The notes under the pieces are model-generated. The model was not told where the DNA came from. It did no database searches and saw nothing but the letters and a program-made list of their open reading frames with translations. From Anaerolineae bacterium (GTDB lineage: Bacteria; Chloroflexota; Anaerolineae; Aggregatilineales; UBA2796), in assembly GCA_019637555.1 (NCBI GenBank), contig JAHBVK010000018.1, positions 35,141-99,140 on the forward strand: DNA of 64,000 bases, in the 5' to 3' direction. Within the stretch, counting starts at the first letter, position 1. Each line of letters begins with the position of its first letter. Of the stretch, positions 38,164 to 47,469 are shown piece by piece. Position numbers and translations under genes: made by a program.

Positions 38164-40515
38164 TTAAGCACCTTGCTGTGGAACTCTCGCCTGCGCCATT
38201 TCCTGCGTACTCGTGCCATTACCGCTGCCCAGCCCAAGCGTCGAGTTGGAGGCTAACGGCTGCGCTGCGCCTTCAAAGGGCAACACACGGCGGGCACTCT
38301 TGGGCGGATGAATAGGCAAGGTGATGACGAAGGTGGATCCGGGCAGCTTTTCGGCGTCGAAACCCTGACTGACCACATCAATCTTGCCGCCGTGTCCTTC
38401 GATCACGCCGCGAGCGATTGTCAGTCCGAGACCGGGACCAGCACCCATGAATTTGGTCGTACCTGTTGAATGCAAGCCGGGATCAGCGACGCGAAAGAAC
38501 TTCTCGAAGATCAAGTCCTGATAGCGCTGATCGATGCCGATGCCTGTATCCGCCACTTCAACCACAATCTGATCCTGTCGGGTCGTTTCATCTTTTTCCA
38601 GATGTGCATTGATGTCGATGCGCCCACCGTCGGGCGTGTACTTAATGGCATTCACGCAGATATTACGGAATGCCTGCACCAAGCGCTGCATGTCAGCTTC
38701 GATGGGTGGCAAATTGCGCAAGCCACGCGCGGTGAGCTGTAATTTGCGCTGCTTGACGCTCTCCGCCAACGGTTCGATCGCCAATCGGAGCACACTATCA
38801 AGCGTAGTTTGAGCAAAGCGCAAATCCATCGCGTCGAGTCCTAGCTGGCTGACGTCGAGCATGTCGGCGATCAGCTTCTCCAGACGATCTGTCGCCTTAC
38901 GCATGTTGCTGACCATGCCTGTCACCTGATCTTGATCCAGCATCGCCTGCTCGTTCATAGCGTCAAGAATGTCGGTGTAGCCACGAATCTGAGCTAATGG
39001 TGTGCGCAGTTCGTGGCTAGCGATAGTGACGAAATCCGTTTTGACCGAGTCGAGCTGTTCCATGCGCTCTTTAGTCTTGAATAAGTTGGTATTGAGCGCC
39101 TGCGCTTCGGCACTGGCACGCCGCAGATCAGTGACCAGACGCGCATTCCGCAACGCCGCACCAGTCTGGTTTGCCAGTGTCGCTAGCAGTTCTAAGTCTT
39201 GAGGATAGACAGGATCGCCGTTGAGTTTGGAGCCAGCCGCCAACACGCCGACCACTTGACCCTGCAACACAATTGGCGCATAGCTACTCATCCGCAGTGC
39301 TTTGAAGAAGGTGGCGATGTCTGATCTGCCAACCGCGAATTCGCGGCTGTATTCCAGATCGTACTGCATCAGCGGGCGACGTTCGACGAACATACGTTGA
39401 TAAACTTGATCATCCAAGTGCAGACGCAGCAATGAAGGCGGTCGCGGCGTGGTACTGATGATCATTGGCTCCAAACGCGTAGTACCCATCTCCTCCTCAG
39501 TCGCGATGAGGATACCGCCGCCGCGGACATTCATTACTTCGCGGATAGCATCCGTGATGACCTGTGCGAGATCACTAAGTTCAACGACGCCAGCAATGCG
39601 CTGGCTGTAAGTGCGCACTGAAGCCGCCAGATCGTCGGAAGATTTACCGAGCAAGCGCCTGACTACATTCATGACGACGCGCTGAATGGGAATGTAAACA
39701 ATCGCGGCGAAGGTGGCGATCACTGCCAGCGCCAGCGGTAGGAGTGCGCCTTCTAGTGTGAGTGACCGTTCGATGAACAGCGTGATCAGAATGACTAATG
39801 CCGTCACCAACGCGAGGATGCCCCAGTTGAGGGTCATGCGCAGAAGTTGGCGCATATCCACAATGCGATGCGAAAGTGCGTTATAGAACAAGCCGAGCAG
39901 CGCGACAAATTGCACCAGCCAACCTGATTCGCGGAGGTAGGCACTGCCGGAGACGCCCATAACTAGCCCAACCAGCGTTAATGCGACTATCAAGCCCCAA
40001 AGCAGATAGCGATTGGCGACTTCCGGCAAATCTGCACGCCCGTAGCGCCTAACGGCAAGAGCCACCGCAAGACCACCTAAGACAACGCCACCAACGATCG
40101 CTAATAGTCCTGTCACGTCTACAGGATCAGCAAATGAGCGCCCGAACCAACCGATCTGCCCCACCGAGGTGGGAGCAGCAAATGCTGTGGCTAGGGTCGC
40201 TATCTCCCAAACCACACCCGCGATCAAGATTAAGCGCGTCCAGCGCGCGCCGGAAAACTTGAAGGTCACCACAGTCAATGCGATTAGCAAGACACCTGCT
40301 AACAGCACCGTCAGGTTGGGCTGGAGCACCATCCCAAGCTGAACGCTTTCAGGCAGCAAATGTACCGCTTGAGCCAGTAGCGCCACAATCAGCAGCGCCA
40401 TGATCCAAGAATACAGCTTCCCAAGCGCGGCTTGTCGTCGCGTAGCGATCACTAGCAGAACGATATAGCCGACGCACAGCCCACCCGCCAGCAGAGTCGA
40501 GAAGGTGATCGACAT
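38164..40515 (-). CDS. Membrane sensor histidine kinase with GAF domain
   Basis: A 783-residue two-component kinase. The N-terminal 290 residues form about eight to nine membrane helices (no large external loop), then a GAF domain (about 305-455; IREVMNVRGGGILIATEEE to ALRNARLVTDL), a short coiled coil, a HisKA domain with phospho-acceptor His501 in IASHELRTPLAQIRGY, and HATPase with N box NICVNAIKYTPDGG, G1 VADTGIGIDQRYQ, F EKFFR and G2 GAGPGLGLTIARG. The ATG at 40515 follows GGAG. The ligand is likely small or membrane-borne. The OmpR-type regulator 3 kb away (43283-43978) is a possible partner, unproved. Confidence 0.92.
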   Translation of the reverse strand: MSITFSTLLAGGLCVGYIVLLVIATRRQAALGKLYSWIMALLIVALLAQAVHLLPESVQLGMVLQPNLTVLLAGVLLIALTVVTFKFSGARWTRLILIAGVVWEIATLATAFAAPTSVGQIGWFGRSFADPVDVTGLLAIVGGVVLGGLAVALAVRRYGRADLPEVANRYLLWGLIVALTLVGLVMGVSGSAYLRESGWLVQFVALLGLFYNALSHRIVDMRQLLRMTLNWGILALVTALVILITLFIERSLTLEGALLPLALAVIATFAAIVYIPIQRVVMNVVRRLLGKSSDDLAASVRTYSQRIAGVVELSDLAQVITDAIREVMNVRGGGILIATEEEMGTTRLEPMIISTTPRPPSLLRLHLDDQVYQRMFVERRPLMQYDLEYSREFAVGRSDIATFFKALRMSSYAPIVLQGQVVGVLAAGSKLNGDPVYPQDLELLATLANQTGAALRNARLVTDLRRASAEAQALNTNLFKTKERMEQLDSVKTDFVTIASHELRTPLAQIRGYTDILDAMNEQAMLDQDQVTGMVSNMRKATDRLEKLIADMLDVSQLGLDAMDLRFAQTTLDSVLRLAIEPLAESVKQRKLQLTARGLRNLPPIEADMQRLVQAFRNICVNAIKYTPDGGRIDINAHLEKDETTRQDQIVVEVADTGIGIDQRYQDLIFEKFFRVADPGLHSTGTTKFMGAGPGLGLTIARGVIEGHGGKIDVVSQGFDAEKLPGSTFVITLPIHPPKSARRVLPFEGAAQPLASNSTLGLGSGNGTSTQEMAQARVPQQGA

Positions 40516-40638
40516 GGACACTCCGTTAGTTTATATTTCAGTACCGTGTTCGCACAGAGCGCCAAACACACATACATTAATTGTAGCGATCTTTCAGGGG
40601 ATCAGGAAGTTACCAAGGCTGGCTGGACGATGATCCCG

Positions 40639-41664
40639 TTATTCTGTCAGAGCACGGAGATAGATATCGACTAAGCCCTCGAAATCCATCTCATGTGCCA
40701 CTTTTATGGGGCGGCAGCCGTCGTCCAGCGGAAACTGATACGCCCCTGAACTATAGGTTCCACGCTGATAGCCATGAGTCGCACCATAGAATGCACCTTG
40801 CACGATATTTACATCGACGTGCATCTCGGTCACGGTGTAGAGATCAGGGTTGATGGCGCAGCCGACGACACAGTGATCGTAAAGTCCATAGAATAGACGC
40901 GCATTCTTACGATCTACTTCGGGATTCTCGAAATGGATCAGCAGATAGTCGCGGAACAGTCGAGCGACTTCGGGATGCTTGCTTTCAGCGCTGGCAAGTC
41001 GATCAAAGTAGGCGCGGTCAAAGTGGGTAAGGCGGCAGACATTCAGTGGCAGCAGTGTAATCGGCGCACCGGAACGCAGCACGATCCGCGCTGCTTCGGG
41101 ATCGACCCAGATGTTGAACTCCGCCATTGGCGTGATGTTGCCGTGTCCGCGCGGCAAGCCGGGGATATTGCCGCCCATAATGATGATCTCACCCACTTGC
41201 TCAACAAGCTGCGGATATTTGCGAATAGCAACCGCCACGTTGGTCAGTGGTCCAGTTGCGAGAATCGTGACTTCATTGGGGTACTTCTGCACACATTCGA
41301 TGATGAAATCGACAGCATGGCGAGGATCACGTTGCAACGTTGGCAGCCCCGGCGGGATCGACTCGACAGGTTGCAGCGTGCCCCACTTGCCCCAGACTTG
41401 ATCAGCGTAGCTGCTGCGCTCGTGGATCAAGGGTCGATCAAAGCCCGCACAGACCGGGACTTCGGTCCGTCCGAGCAGTTCCAAAAGGCGTAAAGCACAG
41501 GCTACCTCGTGATCCAGATCGAAGTTGCCCATCACGGGCGTGATGCCAAGCAGATCGAGATCGGGTGAGAGCAGCGCGAACATCGTGGCAGTGCAGTCGT
41601 CATTCATCCAACCTATGTCGCAATCCATAATCACTTTGCGCGACTGATGTGGCAGATCAGACAT
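40639..41664 (-). CDS. Nucleoside hydrolase family protein
   Basis: A 341-residue inosine-uridine-preferring nucleoside hydrolase fold. The catalytic Asp cluster is MDCDIGWMNDDCTATMFAL (family DTDPGxDDA), but with one or two extra residues between the DxD and DD parts; other family blocks are LGITPVMGNFDLD, VTILATGPLTNVAVAIRKYP, IIMGGNIPG, MAEFNIWVDPEAARIVL and a DGCRPIKVAHE tail in which a His is usual. The likely reaction is N-ribosyl hydrolysis of a nucleoside. ATG at 41664 lies nine bases after the TetR stop, with GGGGGG as the ribosome site, so the pair is coupled; a longer reading would run inside TetR. Confidence 0.9.
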   Translation of the reverse strand: MSDLPHQSRKVIMDCDIGWMNDDCTATMFALLSPDLDLLGITPVMGNFDLDHEVACALRLLELLGRTEVPVCAGFDRPLIHERSSYADQVWGKWGTLQPVESIPPGLPTLQRDPRHAVDFIIECVQKYPNEVTILATGPLTNVAVAIRKYPQLVEQVGEIIIMGGNIPGLPRGHGNITPMAEFNIWVDPEAARIVLRSGAPITLLPLNVCRLTHFDRAYFDRLASAESKHPEVARLFRDYLLIHFENPEVDRKNARLFYGLYDHCVVGCAINPDLYTVTEMHVDVNIVQGAFYGATHGYQRGTYSSGAYQFPLDDGCRPIKVAHEMDFEGLVDIYLRALTE

Positions 41665-41672
41665 AGATGAAA

Positions 41673-42245
41673 TTACCCCCCGTTCGGTAAATTGGTCGTT
41701 AGTCCAGCAAGAAAGATATCCAATCCTACTTCGAATCCGCTGCGTGGCTTTTCCTCTCCGATGATTTGTGCTGTTTCCAACTGGATAAAGCCATGTATGA
41801 ACGCCCATAAGGCTACGGCAACGCTGGCAGCGTCAATCGTCTCGGTAAGGTTTTGTGCTACCAAACGGATCACTAATGCCCACAGATCATGCTGCGCCTG
41901 AAGCAGAACTTGTGTCGGTTCATGAATCCGCACAAGCAATTGATAGAGCGCGGGATTTGCTTGTGCGAAGGCAAAATAAGTGGTAGCCATGGCTCTGAGA
42001 ACAGGCTTGCCACTAAGTTCTGCGGCAGTCTGAATGAGGGCTTGCTGGAGTCGCTGAAATCCCTCTGCCGCAATAGCCGAGAGCAGCGCCGCACGTTCAG
42101 GATAGTAACGGTACAAGGCGCGAGGCGTAAGGTCGAGTTTCGCCGCCAACTCTCGCATCGAGAGACTTTCTTCGCCAAATTGCTCTAAATGCTCAATGGC
42201 TGCTATCAGGATGGTCTGCGCACTTGTTTTAGCTGGATAAGGCAT
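41673..42245 (-). CDS. TetR family transcriptional regulator (WHG-domain type)
   Basis: A 190-residue repressor: HTH AAIEHLEQFGEESLSMRELAAKLDLTPRALYRYYPERAALL at residues about 12-53, and a C-terminal ligand domain with WAFIHGFIQLE, the WHG signature. ATG at 42245 gives MPYPAKTSAQ. It shares the intergenic region 42246-42338 with a divergent SDR gene and carries the nucleoside hydrolase gene behind it. Tandem palindromes at 42285-42319 are its probable operators, controlling both directions. Confidence 0.93.
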   Translation of the reverse strand: MPYPAKTSAQTILIAAIEHLEQFGEESLSMRELAAKLDLTPRALYRYYPERAALLSAIAAEGFQRLQQALIQTAAELSGKPVLRAMATTYFAFAQANPALYQLLVRIHEPTQVLLQAQHDLWALVIRLVAQNLTETIDAASVAVALWAFIHGFIQLETAQIIGEEKPRSGFEVGLDIFLAGLTTNLPNGG

Positions 42246-42262
42246 GATACTGAGTATATCTC

Positions 42263-42291
42263 TTGACAGAGCAAAACGGAAGATATACACT
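42263..42291 (+). promoter_or_regulatory. Promoter of the SDR gene
   Basis: TTGACA (42263-42268), 17-bp spacer, TACACT (42286-42291); -35 is perfect, -10 is four of six. The -10 lies inside the first palindrome, so bound TetR would block it. Confidence 0.6.
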
Positions 42292-42319
42292 GTGTACGAT
42301 GAAAGTATACATCGTGTAT
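42285..42319. promoter_or_regulatory. Tandem TetR-type operators
   Basis: Two palindromes, ATACACTGTGTAC (42285-42297) and ATACATCGTGTAT (42307-42319), both ATACA-N3-TGTAY, lie 22 bp apart centre to centre, two helical turns. They sit between the divergent TetR and SDR genes. Confidence 0.72.
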
Positions 42320-42338
42320 CTTCTACGGGAGGTTAGGA

Positions 42339-43196
42339 ATGGCATCAGTGGTGATCACCGGAGTATCTTCGGGAATCGGGTGGGGGACTGCTAAGGTTCT
42401 GATACAGCGTGGATTTCATGTCTATGGGAGTGTACGAAAAACGGCAGATGCCGAGCGTTTGAGCAGTGAGTTTGGTGCATCCTTTACGCCGCTGTTATTC
42501 GATGTCACAGATGAAGCAGCAGTACAGCAGGCTGCCGCTGTAGTGCGCGAACAATTGCAGGGACAAACGTTGTTCGGGCTGGTGAACAACGCTGGCATTG
42601 CTGCACCTGCGCCGTTGATCTACCAGCCGATTAGTGATTACCGCCATCAGCTTGAAGTTAACCTTGTTGGACCACTAATCGTGACACAGGCATTTGTCGA
42701 TTTGCTTGGTGCGGATCATCAGCGTACAGGCAAGCCGGGTCGCATCGTGAATATTAGTTCGCTTGGTGGGAAATTAGCCGGCGTCTTTATTGGTGCGTAT
42801 CACGCTTCTAAATTTGGACTGGAAGGCTTATCGGACACACTGCGGCATGAGTTAATGATGCACGGCATTGATGTCATTGTTGTTGCACCGGGAGCTGTAG
42901 CGACACCAATCTGGGATAAGGCAGAGCACACCGACATTAGCGCCTTCGAGAAGACGGAATATGCGTCAGCGCTAAGATTGTATCAGCGCTATATGGTGGA
43001 GAATGGGCGAAAAGGTTACTCGCCAGAGTATCTTGGTGAGGTTGTGTGCCGCGCCCTTACCGTGCCTAATCCACCTGTTCGTTATGGATACGAAGTAGTT
43101 CCTCACTCACTACGGAATTGGTTGATTCCGCGCCTACTGCCCAAACGCCGTGTCGACGCCGTTATCGCTAGGAACATGGGTTGGGTGCGCCGATAG
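42339..43196 (+). CDS. Short-chain dehydrogenase/reductase
   Basis: A 285-residue classical SDR. Nucleotide-binding TGVSSGIG at the N-terminus, NNAG in LVNNAGIA, the active-site Ser in ISSLGG and YHASK with catalytic Tyr and Lys are all intact. R33 after the second strand (YGSVRKT) favours NADP(H). Substrate unknown. GGGAGG lies eight bases before the ATG at 42339. It is divergent from the TetR gene and probably under its control, together with the nucleoside hydrolase. Confidence 0.95.
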   Translation: MASVVITGVSSGIGWGTAKVLIQRGFHVYGSVRKTADAERLSSEFGASFTPLLFDVTDEAAVQQAAAVVREQLQGQTLFGLVNNAGIAAPAPLIYQPISDYRHQLEVNLVGPLIVTQAFVDLLGADHQRTGKPGRIVNISSLGGKLAGVFIGAYHASKFGLEGLSDTLRHELMMHGIDVIVVAPGAVATPIWDKAEHTDISAFEKTEYASALRLYQRYMVENGRKGYSPEYLGEVVCRALTVPNPPVRYGYEVVPHSLRNWLIPRLLPKRRVDAVIARNMGWVRR

Positions 43197-43224
43197 CGCT
43201 CAGATTTCGACCTTCGTTGGCAAC

Positions 43225-43256
43225 AAAAAAAGGAAGGTATGTTTATGCCTTCCTTT
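43225..43256. terminator. Bidirectional terminator between SDR and response regulator genes
   Basis: AAAGGAAGG (43229-43237) pairs with CCTTCCTTT (43248-43256), extended by three inner pairs (one wobble). The A-run 43225-43231 gives a T7 tract on the minus strand, so it mainly ends the regulator transcript; it also faces the SDR end. Confidence 0.8.
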
Positions 43257-43282
43257 AGATTCACGAGATTGGTGAATTCGGA

Positions 43283-43978
43283 TTACTTGCCCGTGAAACG
43301 GTAGCCGATGCCGTACTCATTCTGGATGTAGGTCGGTACTTTGGGATCGGGTTCGATCTTGCGGCGCAGATGCGAGACGTAAATGCGTGGATAGTGGTGT
43401 TCGGTCTGGTACTCGTAGCCCCAGACCTGTTCCAACAATTGCTGGAAGGTGAGCACCTGCCCGCGATGCTTAACGAAGGTAGCCAGCAGTTTGAACTCGG
43501 TGGGCGTCAGTTTCATTTCCTCACCGCCGACCCAAACGCGCCGCGCATCGACATCAACGGTCAGATAGTCGTCGGCGTAGAAGATCGGCTGTGTGCCGTC
43601 ATCATCAGAAAGTTGAGCACGGCGGAGCAGCGCCTTGACGCGAGCATTGAATTCAAGATTGCGGATTGGCTTGATCATGTACTCATCTGCACCGAGATTT
43701 AGCCCCTTGGCGATCTCTTCTTCCGTGACGGCGTGTGCGGTCATGATCAGGATAGGCACGGTGGAGAGTTCGCGAATGCGCTGGCAGACCGTCAGACCGT
43801 CCATCATGGGCAGCGCCACATCTAGCACCACCAGATTCGGGCGAATCTCATGGAACATGCGCAGCCCTTCCAGCCCATTCATCGCCGTCGCCACTTCATA
43901 GCCGTGTCGCTCCAGATCGAGCTGAAGCAAGCGCACCATTTCAGGATCATCTTCAATGATTAATACTTTGACCGCCAT
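43283..43978 (-). CDS. OmpR/PhoB-family response regulator
   Basis: A 231-residue regulator: receiver domain 1-120 with acidic pocket IIEDD, phospho-acceptor Asp53 in LVVLDVALPMMDG, Thr in MTAHA and Lys in MIKPI; then a winged-helix DNA-binding domain with MKLTPTEFKLLATFVKHRGQVLTFQQLLEQVWGYEY and YVSHLRRKIEPDPKVPTYIQNEYGIGYRF. ATG at 43978 follows GAGG; the upstream in-frame reading (MHFYANV) lacks support. No kinase adjoins it; the GAF kinase at 38-40 kb is the only one in the window. Confidence 0.95.
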   Translation of the reverse strand: MAVKVLIIEDDPEMVRLLQLDLERHGYEVATAMNGLEGLRMFHEIRPNLVVLDVALPMMDGLTVCQRIRELSTVPILIMTAHAVTEEEIAKGLNLGADEYMIKPIRNLEFNARVKALLRRAQLSDDDGTQPIFYADDYLTVDVDARRVWVGGEEMKLTPTEFKLLATFVKHRGQVLTFQQLLEQVWGYEYQTEHHYPRIYVSHLRRKIEPDPKVPTYIQNEYGIGYRFTGK

Positions 43979-44096
43979 AACCGCCTCGCAGAACGCAACA
44001 TTCGCGTAGAAATGCACTACCGTATTGCTGAGAGTGTATCATTTTAGCACCTTTTATGATTTGTGCAGCGCAGGGCACTCGACAAGCGAGGCAGTC

Positions 44097-44867
44097 ATGT
44101 TTATTTCTCACGCCGAAGCGCAATTGTTCACCGTCAAATTTGGCAATGGTTCGCGCGCGTTAGTAGCGTTGGGTGGTTGGGCAGGAAGCTGGGAGCTATG
44201 GCTTGCTCCTTTTGGAGAGCTAAGCCAGACGTGGCGCACTATTGCTTACGATCATCGTGGTGTTGGCAGCACCATCGCGCCGACGCACTCAATCACGGTG
44301 CAGACAATGGTAGACGATGTTTTTGCGGTAATGGATGCGCTGAAGGTGGACAGGTGTGTGTTAGCAGCCGAGTCCGCTGGCGCTGTCATCGCATTGCAGG
44401 CTGCGTTGCAACAACCACAGCGATTCACCGGTCTGGTGCTGGTGGATGGATTGTATTACCGCCCTAAGCTCAGTGAGCCAGATGCGTTCGTGGCTGGATT
44501 GAAAGCCGATTTTCACGCCACCATTCGCCAGTTCGTCGACCAATGCCTGACGAAGCACGACGGAGAAGAAATTTACCATTGGGGAAGACAAATACTAGAG
44601 CGCTCCTCTCAGGCGGCAGCGATTCAGCTATATGAGTGTGTAGATGGCGTGGATTTACGTCCTCAGTTGAGTCAGATCAATATGCCGACCCTGATCATAC
44701 ACGGAGAAACGGATCAGATCGTGCCCGTTGCCAGCGCGAGATGGCTAGCGGATCAATTGCCGCAGAGTCACCTCCATATCGTAAAGGGCGCAGGTCACGT
44801 TCCGACGATAACTCATGCTAGAGAAGTTGCCGATGCCATTAACCGCTACTTTGGAGAGGTTGATTAA
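44097..44867 (+). CDS. Alpha/beta hydrolase
   Basis: A 256-residue alpha/beta hydrolase: oxyanion region VALGGWAGSWELW, nucleophile elbow AAESAGAVIAL, acid Asp in IHGETDQIVP and His in GAGHVP. The fold resembles esterases or haloperoxidase-like enzymes; no substrate evidence. ATG at 44097 follows GCGAGG (44087-44092), better than the longer reading starting at 44025 that would overlap the regulator promoter. Confidence 0.88.
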   Translation: MFISHAEAQLFTVKFGNGSRALVALGGWAGSWELWLAPFGELSQTWRTIAYDHRGVGSTIAPTHSITVQTMVDDVFAVMDALKVDRCVLAAESAGAVIALQAALQQPQRFTGLVLVDGLYYRPKLSEPDAFVAGLKADFHATIRQFVDQCLTKHDGEEIYHWGRQILERSSQAAAIQLYECVDGVDLRPQLSQINMPTLIIHGETDQIVPVASARWLADQLPQSHLHIVKGAGHVPTITHAREVADAINRYFGEVD

Positions 44868-44935
44868 GAGTTTAGGGACGAACGAGTCAAAACTTGTATG
44901 AATTGCCTAGAATCGCAGCGAAAAATACGGGCTGA

Positions 44936-44965
44936 TTGACTAATTCGAGTAGCTGACAGTATTGT
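44936..44965 (+). promoter_or_regulatory. Possible promoter of the ATP-grasp cluster
   Basis: TTGACT (44936-44941), 18-bp spacer, TATTGT (44960-44965), 43 bases before the first gene. Good -35, fair -10. Predicted. Confidence 0.45.
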
Positions 44966-45008
44966 TAGACTCAGTTAACAGTGGATTAGCAATATCATCA
45001 ATTCAACC

Positions 45009-46463
45009 ATGACAGCCGAACTTGCCTCTGATTTGTTCAACAGCTACCAACTCGACACCTGTTACGATGAAATGTTCGGCGTCGAAAGCACGCCGCGCAC
45101 ACAGTATCAACATTTGCATGAACGCTTGCGACAGATGACGCGATTGGATATGGAACAGCGTCAGCAAGCGGCAGATCGCTCGTTTTTGAGTGCGGGGATT
45201 ACGTTCACTGTTTACGGTAATGAGGAAGGCACCGAGCGCATTTTCCCCTTTGATTTACTGCCGCGTATCATCACTGCACAGGAGTGGGCGACCGTCGAGC
45301 GTGGCTTGCAGCAGCGGATCATGGCGCTGAATTTGTTCCTCAAGGATATTTACCATGAGGGCAAAATCTTCAGCGATCGTATTATCCCGCGCGAACTGAT
45401 CTATTCTTGCAAGCACTACCGCCGCGAGATGCGTGGGATCCGCGTGCCTCGTGATATTTACATCTCGGTGGTGGGTACTGATCTGGTGCGGCTTGAAGAT
45501 GGCAATTTCTACGTGCTGGAAGATAACTTGCGTGTACCTAGTGGCGTCAGCTATATGCTGACCAATCGGCAGGTCATGCGGCGCGTGTTTCCGACTATGT
45601 TTCAGGATTACGGCGTCCGTCCTATCGATCATTATGGACAGGTGCTGTTGAACACCTTGCGGGCACTGGCTCCTACGGATCGTCACGATCCGACCATTGT
45701 GCTGTTGACGCCGGGTGTCTATAACTCAGCATATTTTGAACATACCTTTCTGGCGCGGCAGATGGGTATCCAACTGGTCGAAGGACGCGACTTGCTGGTG
45801 CATGAAAATGTGGTGTATATGCGGACGACGGCTGGTTTGCAGCGCGTCGATGTGATTTACCGCCGCGTTGATGACGATTTCCTTGACTCGCTTACCTTCC
45901 GTCCCGATTCGATGCTTGGCGTTGCGGGCTTATTCAACGCCTACCGCGCTGGCAATGTGGCGCTGGCAAACGCGATTGGTACTGGGGTGGCAGACGATAA
46001 AGCGGTTTATGCTTACGTGCCTAAGATTATCCGCTACTATCTAGATCAAGATCCTATCCTCGGCAACGTGGAAACCTACCAGATGGTAAATGAGCAAGAG
46101 CGATCTCATACGCTTGGGCGGATGAACCAGATGGTGATCAAGGCGGTAGGTGAGTCTGGCGGATACGGCATGTTGATAGGTCCGCACAGTTCCGAACAGG
46201 AACGCGACGAATTTCGTCAGCGCGTGCTTGCTGATCCACGCAATTACATCGCACAACCAACACTGCTGTTAAGTCGTGCTCCTTGTTTCGTGGAAGGGCA
46301 GGTGGAACCGCGCCACATCGATCTCAGACCTTATATCCTGTATGGCAGTGGTGGTGTACAGATCGTCCCCGGCGGCTTGACGCGCGTGGCGCTTAAGCGT
46401 GGATCGCTGGTGGTCAACTCGTCTCAAGGTGGCGGCAGCAAGGACACCTGGGTGTTGAGCTAA
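45009..46463 (+). CDS. Circularly permuted type 2 ATP-grasp protein
   Basis: A 484-residue amide-ligase-like enzyme of the circularly permuted ATP-grasp family (DUF404/DUF407 architecture). Recognisable segments: [106 protein letters not shown], and a tail [21 protein letters not shown]. The family is proposed (Iyer and co-workers) to join amino acids in peptide synthesis or tagging, but the product is not known. First gene of a three-gene operon with the alpha-E and transglutaminase genes. Confidence 0.93.
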   Translation: MTAELASDLFNSYQLDTCYDEMFGVESTPRTQYQHLHERLRQMTRLDMEQRQQAADRSFLSAGITFTVYGNEEGTERIFPFDLLPRIITAQEWATVERGLQQRIMALNLFLKDIYHEGKIFSDRIIPRELIYSCKHYRREMRGIRVPRDIYISVVGTDLVRLEDGNFYVLEDNLRVPSGVSYMLTNRQVMRRVFPTMFQDYGVRPIDHYGQVLLNTLRALAPTDRHDPTIVLLTPGVYNSAYFEHTFLARQMGIQLVEGRDLLVHENVVYMRTTAGLQRVDVIYRRVDDDFLDSLTFRPDSMLGVAGLFNAYRAGNVALANAIGTGVADDKAVYAYVPKIIRYYLDQDPILGNVETYQMVNEQERSHTLGRMNQMVIKAVGESGGYGMLIGPHSSEQERDEFRQRVLADPRNYIAQPTLLLSRAPCFVEGQVEPRHIDLRPYILYGSGGVQIVPGGLTRVALKRGSLVVNSSQGGGSKDTWVLS

Positions 46464-46477
46464 GGAGCGCAGCGATC

Positions 46478-47428
46478 ATGCTTTCCCGTGTTGCTGATAA
46501 CCTGTTCTGGATGAGCCGTTACCTTGAACGCGCCGAGCATGTTGCCCGAGTGCTGGAGGTCAATCTCAACCTCAACCTTGAACGGTCACCGGAGAATATC
46601 GCCGCGCGTTGGGGCGAAGTGCTGGCTGGTGTGCGCCACCCTATTGCTGGCTCGGACGTCACTGATGTGTACACGATCACCAAGGCGCTATCGTTCGATA
46701 CCAACTATCACACTTCCATCATCAGCTATATCGAAGCGGCAAGGGAGAACGCGAGGCAAGTGCGCGAACAGATCAGTTCGGAGATGTGGGAGCAAATCAA
46801 CGGCTTGTATCTGGCTCTACGCGGGCGCTCGATGCAAGATATTCAATATGAACCGCGCGAGTTCTTTCGTGGAGTGCGCGATGGATCTCATCTGTTTCAG
46901 GGCATTACCGACTCGACCATGAATCACGGCGCTGGTTGGCATTTTATTCAGGTCGGACGCTACATCGAACGCGCCGAGATGACAGCACGGTTTCTAGATG
47001 TCAAGTTCACGGCTCTGCATCTGGAGATTCACAGCGCGGAGGAATTTCAGGAATGGGTTGGGCTGCTGAAATGCCTGACCGCGTTTGAAGCGTATTGTAA
47101 GGTTCACACCGCTGATGTGCGTCCAGATCGAGTGGCTGAATTTCTGCTTCTCAACCGCGAATTTCCGCGCTCTATCAGTTTTTGCGTGCGGCGGGTGCAA
47201 GATGCATTGACTGCCATCGCTGAGGATGCCGAGATTTCCAAATCGAACAAGGTGAATCGGCTGGCTGGTAAGCTGGAAGCGACGGTGGACTTTAGCCAGA
47301 TTGATGAGATCATGAGTGGCGATCTGCATAGCTTCTTGAATAATATTCAGTTGCAATGTAAGGGCATCTTCGAGGCAATCTATCAGACCTACATCAGTTA
47401 CGCGATAGAATCAGCCCTCCCGTCTTAG
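46478..47428 (+). CDS. Alpha-E domain (DUF403) protein
   Basis: A 316-residue all-helical protein typical of the alpha-E family: MLSRVADNLFWMSRYLERAEHVARVLEVNL at the start, a second YIERAEMTARFLDVKF in the middle and FPRSISFCVRRVQDAL near the end. Alpha-E proteins almost always partner circularly permuted ATP-grasp proteins; biochemical role unknown. Starts 15 bases after that gene with AAGGAGC as ribosome site. Part of the same operon. Confidence 0.93.
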   Translation: MLSRVADNLFWMSRYLERAEHVARVLEVNLNLNLERSPENIAARWGEVLAGVRHPIAGSDVTDVYTITKALSFDTNYHTSIISYIEAARENARQVREQISSEMWEQINGLYLALRGRSMQDIQYEPREFFRGVRDGSHLFQGITDSTMNHGAGWHFIQVGRYIERAEMTARFLDVKFTALHLEIHSAEEFQEWVGLLKCLTAFEAYCKVHTADVRPDRVAEFLLLNREFPRSISFCVRRVQDALTAIAEDAEISKSNKVNRLAGKLEATVDFSQIDEIMSGDLHSFLNNIQLQCKGIFEAIYQTYISYAIESALPS

Positions 47429-47469
47429 TTCAACGCCTGTATGGATCGTACTGGTAGACAGCACTATTT

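Noticed and set aside
41665..41808. Longer N-terminus for the nucleoside hydrolase
   Set aside because: It lies within the TetR gene in another frame and has no family similarity; the GGGGGG site points to 41664.
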